NCBI GenBank assembly: GCA_037444075.1
Contig: JBBIND010000041.1
Coordinates: 1-37,926, forward strand
Source: JBBIND01 sp037444075
Lineage (GTDB): Bacteria > Acidobacteriota > Terriglobia > Bryobacterales > Bryobacteraceae
Length of the DNA stretch: 37,926 bases
Direction of reading: 5' to 3'
Positions within the stretch are counted from its first letter, which is position 1. Every line of letters begins with the position of its first letter. A program made the translations under genes and the position numbers. Below, one piece after another: positions 1-6,495 of this stretch. The notes below the pieces were generated by a model. The model ran no database searches. It was not told the DNA's origin and saw only the letters and a list, made by a program, of their open reading frames with translations.

Positions 1-62
1 GTTTCTCCCCGGTTTCCGTCCCCGGTTTCCCCGTCCCCGGTTTCCCCCGTCCCCGGTTTCCC
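1..62. repeat. GTCCCCGGTTTCC-type tandem tract at window edge
   Basis: About four imperfect copies of a 14-16 base unit, core CCCCGGTTTCC, with variable numbers of C between copies. The tract is low in complexity and runs without a break into coding sequence at 63. Similar CCCCGGTTTCC sequences occur in REP-like elements of many bacteria, by recollection and unchecked. The tract is at the very end of the window, so it may be a contig-end assembly product rather than a genuine array. Confidence 0.8.
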
Positions 63-737
63 ATGCAGGTGCAGGGCGAAAAACGTTTCGCGCAGGGATA
101 CACCCTCCAGTGGGGCTATACCTACTCCAAGCTGATGGAAGCGACCGAGTTCCTGAACCCCACCGACCCTCGGCCCTATGAGTCAATTGGCGCCCTCGAC
201 CGGCCGCACCGGCTGACCGCCAGCGCAATCTGGGAAATCCCGCTCGGCAGGGGCCGCCGCTTCGGATCGTCGTGGCCCTCGGCCATGAACTTCGTCCTCG
301 GCGGCTGGCAACTCAGCGGCATCGTCACGCGGCAGTCCGGCGCCCCGCTGGGCTTCGGCAACTCCATTTTCGTGGGCGACATCAAGAACATCCCGTTGCC
401 GGTAGCCCGGCGCGATGTGGACCGGTGGTTCAACATCGACGCGGGCTTCAACCGAAACTCCGCTCAGCAGTTAGCCAGCAACATCCGGATGTTCCCCCTG
501 CGGTTCAGCGGAATCCGGGGGGACGACCAGAGGAGCTGGGACTTCTCCATCTCCAAGGATTTCCCGATTCACGAGGAGCGTGTCAAGATGCGCTTCCGGG
601 CTGATGTGTACAACGCCTGGAATCAGACCAACTTCGGCAACCCGAACACCTCGCCGACCAACTCGGCCTTCGGGCGGATCACGGGAACGAATGGAGACGC
701 ACGCAACTGGCAACTCGCGCTGAAGTTGCAGTTCTGA
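3..737 (+). CDS. TonB-dependent receptor, C-terminal barrel fragment (5' partial)
   Basis: This is the C-terminal part of an outer-membrane TonB-dependent receptor of the large carboxypeptidase-regulatory-domain type common in Acidobacteriota. From codon 63 it reads MQVQGEKRF...LQWGYTYSK, a typical barrel-strand start. Near the end come RFRADVYNAWNQTNFGNPN and a final LQF, the terminal aromatic residue used in outer-membrane insertion. The frame is open from base 3, but bases 3-62 translate to Pro/Phe/Gly repeats with no barrel character. The Met at 63 is probably an internal residue and not a true start. The plug domain, signal peptide and most of the barrel are missing. The substrate cannot be inferred. 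Confidence 0.85.
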   Translation, partial: FSPVSVPGFPVPGFPRPRFPMQVQGEKRFAQGYTLQWGYTYSKLMEATEFLNPTDPRPYESIGALDRPHRLTASAIWEIPLGRGRRFGSSWPSAMNFVLGGWQLSGIVTRQSGAPLGFGNSIFVGDIKNIPLPVARRDVDRWFNIDAGFNRNSAQQLASNIRMFPLRFSGIRGDDQRSWDFSISKDFPIHEERVKMRFRADVYNAWNQTNFGNPNTSPTNSAFGRITGTNGDARNWQLALKLQF

Positions 738-768
738 CTAGGCGCGCGGGTTCGCGCATCGTCGGCAC

Positions 769-793
769 GGTCACCGCGGCCAGCGCGGTGACC
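769..793 (+). terminator. Perfect 10-bp hairpin downstream of the TonB fragment
   Basis: GGTCACCGCG, a five-base loop (GCCAG), then CGCGGTGACC form a perfect stem 32 bases after the receptor stop codon. There is no T tract, so it would be an atypical terminator. It could also stabilise the mRNA 3' end or be a protein-binding inverted repeat. Confidence 0.45.
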
Positions 794-829
794 CGGTCCC
801 GGAGCGTGTTCTTCATGCGGCAACCACAC

Positions 830-1141
830 TCACATGAAGGCCCTCCGGGCGCGCGTGATCAAGTTCTCTGTGGACGGTTTCTCGTGACTGGAGAACTGCG
901 CCGACACGCAAATACTGGCAAATGTTTGGGATACGGGCGCGGACTCAAGCGGCGATGGTGTCAACGAGACGGGGCGTTGGAAAGTTATCGTTCCTGGAGC
1001 CGCGAGGCTCTCCAGATAGAGCGCGACCGCCTCCTTGACATTGCGCTCGGCTTCTTCCAGTGTTTCACCCTGGGTGTGGCAACCAGGCAGCGCGGGCACC
1101 GAGGCCACGTAGCCTCCTTCTGGAGCCTGTTCGTAGAAGAC
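830..1141 (-). pseudogene. Decayed HicB-like antitoxin remnant
   Basis: Reading the minus strand from 1141 gives VFYEQAPEGGYVASVPALPG, continuing CHTQGETLEEAERNVKEA. This is a recognisable HicB fold (GGYVASVPALPGC, then the amphipathic helix). A TAA at 1144-1142 lies immediately upstream in frame, so the first beta strand has no normal start. The codons for Glu-Gly-Gly-Tyr (GAAGGAGGCTAC) happen to form a strong ribosome-binding site before a GTG at 1108, so a truncated product is possible. After residue ~45 the sequence loses HicB character, and no hicA was found beside it. I read it as a remnant of a second hicBA locus next to the intact one. Confidence 0.6.
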
Positions 1142-1282
1142 TTAGCCGGCTTAGGAGCCGCGGCAAGAGGCGGGGCAGGTCACGCGGACCCAACGACGGG
1201 AAGCCGGGAACTTCGGAGGTATTGCCGATTGGAGAACGGCGCCGGGGCCCAAGACTCTGCCTGATGCCGCGAGTTCGGCTGG

Positions 1283-1513
1283 TCAGTTACCCTTCCATCG
1301 AGACGCAAACTCCGCCGGTGCCATCTCTACATCCCGTAGTATTCCGCGGAGCGTTCCAATCCGTAGGGTATGGGCACCATGAACGGGAACTACGGTACGC
1401 AGTTCGCCCTTCACCATGATGTGATGACTTCCTCGAACACGCACGGCGCAGAACCCTTGCGACTCAAGGAATCGGACCATCTCCGCACCGGTTGGGCGCG
1501 GCAGCTTAGGCAT
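1283..1513 (-). CDS. hicA: HicA-type mRNA interferase toxin
   Basis: A 76-residue YcfA/HicA-family protein. Members have a double-stranded-RNA-binding-like fold and cleave mRNA during translation when not bound by HicB. The family signature is clear: N-terminal RPTGAEMVRFLESQGF, then RVRGSHHIMVKG with the conserved His of the G-S-H motif, then VVPVHGAHTLRIGTLRGILRD. Length is normal. The start ATG overlaps the end of hicB by 8 bases (ATGCCTAA), so antitoxin and toxin are translationally coupled, with the antitoxin first. Nothing indicates inactivation. Confidence 0.9.
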   Translation of the reverse strand: MPKLPRPTGAEMVRFLESQGFCAVRVRGSHHIMVKGELRTVVPVHGAHTLRIGTLRGILRDVEMAPAEFASRWKGN

Positions 1514-1745
1514 GGAGCGGGTCGTCCAACTCCAGATCGAGCGGTCGGAGCGCAGTGGGCTGATTCAAGCGGGCCATCGCGTCCTCAACACCAAATTCTT
1601 CAATATACGCGAGCAGCGCCTCTCGCAGATCCGCGATGGCTTCATCCTCTGTGGCGCCCTCCCCATAAGCCGGGATGTCAGGCACTCGGGCCGTGAACCC
1701 GCCCTGTTCGGGGTCAGGAATCAGTTCCACTGTCAAGCGTTTCAT
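1506..1745 (-). CDS. hicB: HicB-family antitoxin
   Basis: A 79-residue HicB-like protein that should bind and neutralise the HicA encoded just downstream, and may repress its own promoter, as is known for the family. It begins MKRLTVELIPDPEQGGFTAR and continues VPDIPAYGEGATEDEAIADL, the standard HicB strand-strand-helix arrangement. The C-terminal tail (LNQPTALRPLDLELDDPLHA) is short, with no evident ribbon-helix-helix or helix-turn-helix domain. DNA binding by this HicB alone is therefore uncertain. It is the first gene of a two-gene unit on the minus strand. Confidence 0.88.
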   Translation of the reverse strand: MKRLTVELIPDPEQGGFTARVPDIPAYGEGATEDEAIADLREALLAYIEEFGVEDAMARLNQPTALRPLDLELDDPLHA

Positions 1746-2124
1746 GGAAACTCTATGTCATGTTAGCAAGCTCGGCTGGCCTCTGGCGACGAACTCTGCG
1801 CACACGAGCCCTTTATGCTCGTCGAGTAACGGTCAGCGTGCCGCGGAATCCGGCCGGCTTTCCAGCGCATGCCAGCAAAGTTCAAGTCCACTCCGGGGCG
1901 CTACGGCTGAGGGGCGCAATGTGCTGGAACAACAACGGTTCACCATGCATGGAGTGGTTACCCTGCGCGAGCCGGCGGGTGATGATGTTGGGGCGAATGG
2001 AGCGAAAACAGCAGAAGCCGGGGAACGAAGTCGTACCTATGTCTCCGGACCGGGCAGCCCAAAGTGTCACCCATCTCTTAGGAACGGAGTGTTGCCTATG
2101 TCTCCGGACCGGGCACATGTTGGT
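1746..2124. other. Gene-free accessory spacer between hicBA and tRNA-Lys
   Basis: No credible gene is visible in these 379 bases. The short open frames have no family resemblance and no good starts. The hicBA promoter should lie at the left end. The right end holds a perfect direct repeat (separate entry). The mixed composition and position beside a tRNA 3' end suggest debris from past insertions. Confidence 0.5.
2036..2115. repeat. Perfect 21-bp direct repeat, possible IS-end remnant
   Basis: Two identical 21-base copies at 2036-2056 and 2095-2115, each starting CCTATGTCTCCGGACC, lie 59 bp apart. Between them is AGTGTCACCCATCTCTTAGG, a diverged version of the same kind of sequence. TGTTACCTATGTCTCCGG-like ends are, from memory, typical of insertion-sequence termini (IS481- or IS21-like), but no transposase is present. 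Only the repeat itself is certain. Confidence 0.6.
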
Positions 2125-2200
2125 TGGTGAGCCGGCTGGGACTCGAACCCAGGACCCTTTGATTAAAAGTCAAATGCTCTACCGACTGAGCTACCGGCTC
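2125..2200 (-). tRNA. tRNA-Lys (anticodon UUU)
   Basis: On the minus strand, GAGCCGG at the 5' end pairs fully with CCGGCTC at the 3' end, followed by discriminator A and an encoded CCA. The D arm reads AGCTCAGTCGGTAGAGC. The anticodon arm is TTTGA-CTTTTAA-TCAAA, giving anticodon TTT and hence lysine. The T arm contains GGTTCGAGTCC. Length is 76 with the CCA. The 3' end faces the hicBA/repeat region, the side where mobile elements usually integrate. No duplicated 3' fragment (att site) was seen in the window. Confidence 0.97.
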
Positions 2201-2276
2201 GGGTGGGAAAAGGTTCGTTCTTCAGTCAGATTAGCACATCCCGGTCACCTCTCTGCGCGGACTGCGGATCGCGGGT

Positions 2277-2282
2277 TATAAT
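2277..2282 (+). promoter_or_regulatory. Putative -10 box (TATAAT) for yceD-rpmF-plsX
   Basis: A consensus TATAAT in GGGTTATAATGTG lies about 32 bases before the yceD start. The matching -35 region is poor (near 2254). The same GGGTTATAAT context recurs before galT. A transcription start near 2289 would be expected. Confidence 0.45.
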
Positions 2283-2313
2283 GTGATTTGCCGCTTTCAG
2301 GCTCCGGGCGGAG

Positions 2314-2853
2314 GTGCGCTTGTTGTTTAGAGTCCAGGATTTAGAACTGGGCAGAATCTCTTTTGACGTAAGTTTTCAGCCCGGTAAGCTGGATCCGCTC
2401 GACGACGCCGTCCGGCAGGTTGGGGTGTTGCACGCCGCCGGTTGGGCGGAGTTGAGGGGCGGCAGCGAGGAGATTCGGGTCAGCGGGCATCTTGAGGGTG
2501 TGATGGAATCGGATTGCAGCCGCTGCCTGGAACCTGCTCGGTGTGCCTTCGACGGCGATTTCAGCCTGGATTATTTGCCGGTTGATCAGTCGCCGCACGC
2601 CGCGGCCACGGGTTTTGCGGAGAAGGAAAGCGACATCGGTTATTACGAAGGAGAAGTGCTGGACCTGGCAGACGTGCTCCGCGAGCAGGTTCTGCTGTGG
2701 CTGCCCATGCAGTGGGTTTGCCGCCAGGACTGCCGCGGCATTTGTCCCGTCTGCGGAGGGAACCGGAACGAAGAGTGGTGTGAATGCCAGGAAGGCACAG
2801 GCGACCCGCGTTGGGCCGCACTCCGGGAGTCTAAGAACAAAGGAACGAGTTAG
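2314..2853 (+). CDS. yceD: YceD/DUF177 family protein
   Basis: The DUF177 family sits immediately upstream of rpmF in most bacteria and has been linked to 23S rRNA accumulation; its biochemical role is not settled. The protein is about 179 residues. It shows the family cysteine patterns: C68-SR-C71 mid-protein and a C-terminal cluster C136, C140, C144, C147, C156, C158 (CRQDCRGICPVCGGN then WCEC), probably a zinc site. The start is uncertain. GTG at 2314 overlaps the GGAGG at 2310-2314, so TTG at 2320 or 2323, spaced 5-8 bases after it, is more likely. The stop abuts the rpmF start, indicating an operon. Confidence 0.9.
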   Translation: MRLLFRVQDLELGRISFDVSFQPGKLDPLDDAVRQVGVLHAAGWAELRGGSEEIRVSGHLEGVMESDCSRCLEPARCAFDGDFSLDYLPVDQSPHAAATGFAEKESDIGYYEGEVLDLADVLREQVLLWLPMQWVCRQDCRGICPVCGGNRNEEWCECQEGTGDPRWAALRESKNKGTS

Positions 2854-3036
2854 ATGCCAAACCCCAAACGTCGTCATTCGAAGAGGCGCAGTTCGACGCG
2901 CCGAGCCCATGACGGGCTGAAGTCAGCGGTCCTGTCCGAGTGTCCGAATTGCCACGAGCCCAAGCTGCCGCACCGGGCGTGCCCGCATTGCGGCAAGTAC
3001 AAGGGCCGCGAAGTCATCGAAGTCGCGGAAACCTGA
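2854..3036 (+). CDS. rpmF: 50S ribosomal protein L32
   Basis: A 60-residue L32 with the universal N-terminus MPNPKRRHSKRRSSTRRAHD and a complete zinc ribbon (C30, C33, C43, C46). It is a component of the large ribosomal subunit. The four cysteines mark the zinc-binding (C+) form; the zinc-independent paralogue that some bacteria induce on zinc starvation lacks them. The ATG directly follows the yceD stop codon, so translation is probably coupled. plsX follows 34 bases later, as in many bacteria. Confidence 0.98.
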   Translation: MPNPKRRHSKRRSSTRRAHDGLKSAVLSECPNCHEPKLPHRACPHCGKYKGREVIEVAET

Positions 3037-3070
3037 TCTTTCCTGAGACTGGCTTTCGAATTTGAAAACA

Positions 3071-4099
3071 ATGGTGACCATCGCGCTGGACGCCATGGGC
3101 GGAGACCACGCCCCCCGGACCGAGATCGAGGGTGCGATCCAGGCGGCTCGTCAGGGCCACGCACGAATCCTGCTTGTCGGGCGCCGCGAGATCCTGGAAA
3201 TGGAACTCGCCAGGCATCCCGGCTGGCAGCAATTGCCTCTGGAGATCGTCCACGCCAGCGAACAGGTCACCATGGCGGACAGCGCCGCCAAGGCGTTAAG
3301 AAATAAGCGCGACAGCTCCATCCGCGTAGCCGCCCGGATGGTCCGCGAAGGCGGCGCGCAGGGGCTCGTCTCGGCCGGCAACACGGGCGCCGTCATGGCC
3401 ACGGCGAAGATGGTGCAGGGCATGGTGGCGGGCGTCGACCGTCCAGCACTGGCCTCGGCCGTCCCAACTCTCAATGGCACCCGAGCCGTTCTGGTGGACG
3501 TGGGAGCCAACGTCGATTCCACGCCGCGCATGCTGGCCCAATTCGCCATCATGGGTGAGATCTACGCCCGGCTGATCCTGGAAATCGAAAAACCGCGCGT
3601 CGCGCTGCTCTCCATTGGCGAAGAGGAGCACAAGGGCAATGACCTGACACGGGCGGCGTTGCCGCTGCTCAAGTCCTTACCCCTGCACTTCGTCGGCAAC
3701 GTCGAGGGGAGGGACGTGTATACCGGCATCGCCGACGTCATCGTCTGCGATGGTTTTACCGGGAACGTCGTCCTGAAGGTCAGCGAGGGGCTGGTCGACG
3801 TTTTCAAGCAGATGCTCCGGGAGTCGATTTCCGCGACGCTGACGCGGAGGATGGGTTACGTCCTCTCCAAACCTGCCTTTACCGATTTCCGTAAGCGCGT
3901 GGACTACTCTGAAACGGGGGGCGCACCTCTGCTGGGAGTCAAAGGGGTGTGCATTATCTGTCACGGCAGTTCAAACGTGAATGCCATCAAGAATGCGATC
4001 CGCGTGGCGGCGGAGTTCACCGAAAGGCAAATCAGTAGCCGCATCGAGGGGGAACTCGCCCGCTGGTCGTCGCTGCAGGTGGCTGTACAAGCAGACTAA
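3071..4099 (+). CDS. plsX: Phosphate acyltransferase PlsX
   Basis: PlsX converts acyl-ACP to acyl-phosphate, the donor for PlsY in phosphatidic-acid synthesis, at the inner face of the membrane. Family hallmarks are IALDAMGGDHAP at the N-terminus, VSAGNTGAVMA, ALLSIGEEEHKGND, DVIVCDGFTGNVVLKVSEG and the C-terminal GAPLLGVKGVCIICHGSSN. About 342 residues, normal for the family. ATG 3071 (MVTIALDAMGG) is preferred over TTG 3062 because it matches the family N-terminus. In many bacteria fabH or other fab genes follow plsX; here dsbD follows after 5 bases. Confidence 0.96.
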   Translation: MVTIALDAMGGDHAPRTEIEGAIQAARQGHARILLVGRREILEMELARHPGWQQLPLEIVHASEQVTMADSAAKALRNKRDSSIRVAARMVREGGAQGLVSAGNTGAVMATAKMVQGMVAGVDRPALASAVPTLNGTRAVLVDVGANVDSTPRMLAQFAIMGEIYARLILEIEKPRVALLSIGEEEHKGNDLTRAALPLLKSLPLHFVGNVEGRDVYTGIADVIVCDGFTGNVVLKVSEGLVDVFKQMLRESISATLTRRMGYVLSKPAFTDFRKRVDYSETGGAPLLGVKGVCIICHGSSNVNAIKNAIRVAAEFTERQISSRIEGELARWSSLQVAVQAD

Positions 4100-4104
4100 G
4101 CCAA

Positions 4105-6024
4105 GTGAAAAGAATCGTCTTAGCGCTCTGTCTTCTGGCGCTGGTGGGAAGCTGGCAATCCGTTCCTGCGCAGAAGCTTGATCCGGCCAAGTGGACCCTC
4201 ACAGTGGAGGCCGAAAGAGTTCAGCCGGGGACGCGGTTTCTGGCGGAATTGAAAGCCAATCTGGAGGAGGGCTGGTATCTGTACTCTCCCACCACCCCGC
4301 CCGGCGGCCCTATCCCCACCGTCATCGCGCTGGAAGAAAACGCGGCTGTGTCCCGCTGGGAACTCTACCAGCAAAAGCCGGTCACGAAGTTCGACGAAAA
4401 CTTCAACATAGACACAGAAAAGTATGATAAAGAAGCGGTTTTTGTTCTAGCCGTTACGCTTTCTCCGGACGTCGCTGCAGGGCCTTTGGAGTTGACCGCT
4501 CGCGTGCGCTACCAGATGTGCACGGACAAACTCTGCCTTCCACCGGTCCGCCGTACGGCCACTGCTTCCATCATCGTGGACACCGCCGCTGCTCCGCTCG
4601 CGGCGGCGCTGCCGCCCGGTTTCTACGCGTCTGCAGGCGAGGAACCCGCAGCCGGGGCGGGGGGAGCCGCCGGCTCCTCGGAACCAGCTGCCGCGGGTAG
4701 CCAACTCGACCGCAGTGGTACTGTAGCGTTCCTGCTGGTGGCGTTCGGATTCGGGTTGGCGGCGGTCTTCACGCCGTGTGTGTTTCCGATGATCCCGATC
4801 ACGGTTTCCTTCTTCCTGAACCGGCAAGGCGGGTCAACGAGAGGGAGTCTTGCCCAAGCCTTGGTGTTTTGCCTTGGCATCATCACCCTGTTCTCCACAT
4901 TGGGCTTGGCAGCCACGGCAGCGCTGGGGCCTTTTGGAATTGTTCAATTAGGTTCAAATCCATGGGTGAATTCATTCATTGCATTAGTGTTCGGAGTTTT
5001 CGGGTTGAGTCTTTTGGGAGCCTTCGAGATCACCTTGCCGTCGGGGGTTCTGACGAAGCTCGACCGGGCTAGCCAGCGTGGCGGTTCCGTTGGCACACTG
5101 TTGATGGGGCTTACTTTCTCCTTGACCGCGTTTGCCTGCGTCGGCCCGTTTGTGGGGACGTTGCTCGCCGCCAGTCTGCAAGCGGGTGGGTGGGAGCCTC
5201 TGCTCGGGATGGTTTGCTTTGCGACGGGACTTGCCTCGCCCTTCTTCCTGCTGGCTTTGTTCCCCAGCTACCTCCAGCGCCTGCCCAAGAGCGGAGGGTG
5301 GTTGGCGCGTGTCAAAGTCGTTCTGGGCTTTATAGTTCTGGCGGCAATGTTCAAGTATCTCAGCAACATTGACCAGGTGATGCAATGGAGCCTGTTGACC
5401 AGGGAGAGGTTCCTGTCCGTCTGGGTTGTGCTGTTCACTCTGGCAGGGCTTTACCTGCTCGGTTTCTTACGCCTGGAAGGCATACGTGCGGACGAACCGT
5501 TGGGCGTCGGCAGGGCGCTCACCGGCGCCACTTTCCTGGCTTTTGCCATCAGCCTGGTCCCGGGGATGTTCGGTGGGCGCTTGGGTGAGTTGGACGCCTA
5601 CGTCCCTCCGCCGGCGAGTAGTGGTGCCTTTGCCTCCACCGAATCCGCGCGCGGCGGAGCAGACTGGATGAAAAACCAGTATCCGGGAGCCTTGGCTCGT
5701 GCCTCGCAAGAGGGCAAGCTGGTTTTCGTGAACTTTACGGGCTACGCCTGCACGAACTGCCACTGGATGAAGGCGAACATGTTCACCCGCCCGGAAATCG
5801 CCTCCGCGCTGGATGCCTTCGTCCTGGTGGAGTTGTACACCGATGGGACGGATGAAGCCTCCCGCGCCAACCAGAAACTGCAGGAACAGAAATTCTCCAC
5901 CATCGCGATCCCGTACTACGCCATCCTGGGTCCGGACGAGCGCGTGCTAGCCACCTTCGCCGGACTCACCCGCGACCCTGCGGAATTCCTGAACTTCCTC
6001 AACAGCGCCTCCGCGCCCCGCTAG
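4105..6024 (+). CDS. dsbD: Thiol:disulfide interchange protein DsbD
   Basis: DsbD carries electrons from cytoplasmic thioredoxin across the inner membrane to periplasmic thiol proteins, including those of cytochrome c maturation. All three modules are present in 639 residues. They are a signal peptide (1-22) with a periplasmic alpha domain holding the C139/C144 pair (CTDKLC); an eight-helix-type membrane core with paired cysteines C225 (TPCVFPMIP) and C345 (AFACVGPF); and a C-terminal thioredoxin-like domain with C549-TN-C552 (YACTNCHWMK). An Ala/Gly-rich linker at ~180-200 separates the first two. The GTG start is 5 bases after plsX, so probably the same transcript. The last 78 bases overlap fliJ on the other strand. 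Confidence 0.93.
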   Translation: MKRIVLALCLLALVGSWQSVPAQKLDPAKWTLTVEAERVQPGTRFLAELKANLEEGWYLYSPTTPPGGPIPTVIALEENAAVSRWELYQQKPVTKFDENFNIDTEKYDKEAVFVLAVTLSPDVAAGPLELTARVRYQMCTDKLCLPPVRRTATASIIVDTAAAPLAAALPPGFYASAGEEPAAGAGGAAGSSEPAAAGSQLDRSGTVAFLLVAFGFGLAAVFTPCVFPMIPITVSFFLNRQGGSTRGSLAQALVFCLGIITLFSTLGLAATAALGPFGIVQLGSNPWVNSFIALVFGVFGLSLLGAFEITLPSGVLTKLDRASQRGGSVGTLLMGLTFSLTAFACVGPFVGTLLAASLQAGGWEPLLGMVCFATGLASPFFLLALFPSYLQRLPKSGGWLARVKVVLGFIVLAAMFKYLSNIDQVMQWSLLTRERFLSVWVVLFTLAGLYLLGFLRLEGIRADEPLGVGRALTGATFLAFAISLVPGMFGGRLGELDAYVPPPASSGAFASTESARGGADWMKNQYPGALARASQEGKLVFVNFTGYACTNCHWMKANMFTRPEIASALDAFVLVELYTDGTDEASRANQKLQEQKFSTIAIPYYAILGPDERVLATFAGLTRDPAEFLNFLNSASAPR

Positions 6025-6495
6025 CCGGCTGTCGTTCGGGCGTGCGGCTTGTTGCCTGGCCAACCCGGCCAAATGCAACTCGGATGCGAGATTCTCGAGT
6101 TCGCGCTCGTACTGCTTTTCCCATTCGCGCAGGGCTCCCTGCCTGAGCTTGTCGAGCAGCCGGAATCTGCGGCGGGCATCCAGAAAGACTTGTCTCTGTT
6201 TCTCGATGCGGGTCTCCTGCTCACGCTGTTTCACCAGGTTCTGCGCCCGCAGCCCGAGCAGATGGTGGCGGTAGTCGTCGAGGCGGAAGAGCTCGCCCGC
6301 TTCAATCGAGCCTCCGTTGGCGACAATATCCTGAACCGCGGCTTCCACTCTATCCTGCTCCTGCTTTAGCCGCTCCTGCTCGTCTGCCAGGCGGTGCAAC
6401 TCACCCACCAGGGACTGAAGTTTGGCCTGCTCCAACTCGACCTGCGTGTGGCGCCATTGGCGCACTCTTTCCAGCGAGAAAACGAAGCGGTTCAC
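5947..6495 (-). CDS. fliJ: Flagellar export chaperone FliJ
   Basis: FliJ is the coiled-coil stalk that sits in the FliI ATPase ring and links it to the FlhA export gate. The 182-residue protein starts MNRFVFSLERVRQWRHTQVE and is charged and helical for about 150 residues with no Cys, as expected. Its start overlaps the fliI stop by four bases. It is longer than the usual ~147 residues: the last ~25 codons (after SRLAG), Gly/Glu/Arg-rich, lie antisense to the end of dsbD. It was assigned by position and coiled-coil character, since FliJ is poorly conserved in sequence. Confidence 0.87.
   Translation of the reverse strand: MNRFVFSLERVRQWRHTQVELEQAKLQSLVGELHRLADEQERLKQEQDRVEAAVQDIVANGGSIEAGELFRLDDYRHHLLGLRAQNLVKQREQETRIEKQRQVFLDARRRFRLLDKLRQGALREWEKQYERELENLASELHLAGLARQQAARPNDSRLAGRGGAVEEVQEFRRVAGESGEGG

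Noticed and set aside
708..735. Second sigma-54-like site (TGGCAACTC...TTGCAG)
   Set aside because: The distance between the GG and GC elements is wrong for a -24/-12 promoter and it lies inside the receptor coding end.
2036..2115. Short CRISPR array
   Set aside because: Only two repeat copies, an unsuitable spacer, and no cas genes.
1760..2281. Open frame spanning the tRNA-Lys region
   Set aside because: It runs antisense through a tRNA gene and has no protein similarity I can recognise.
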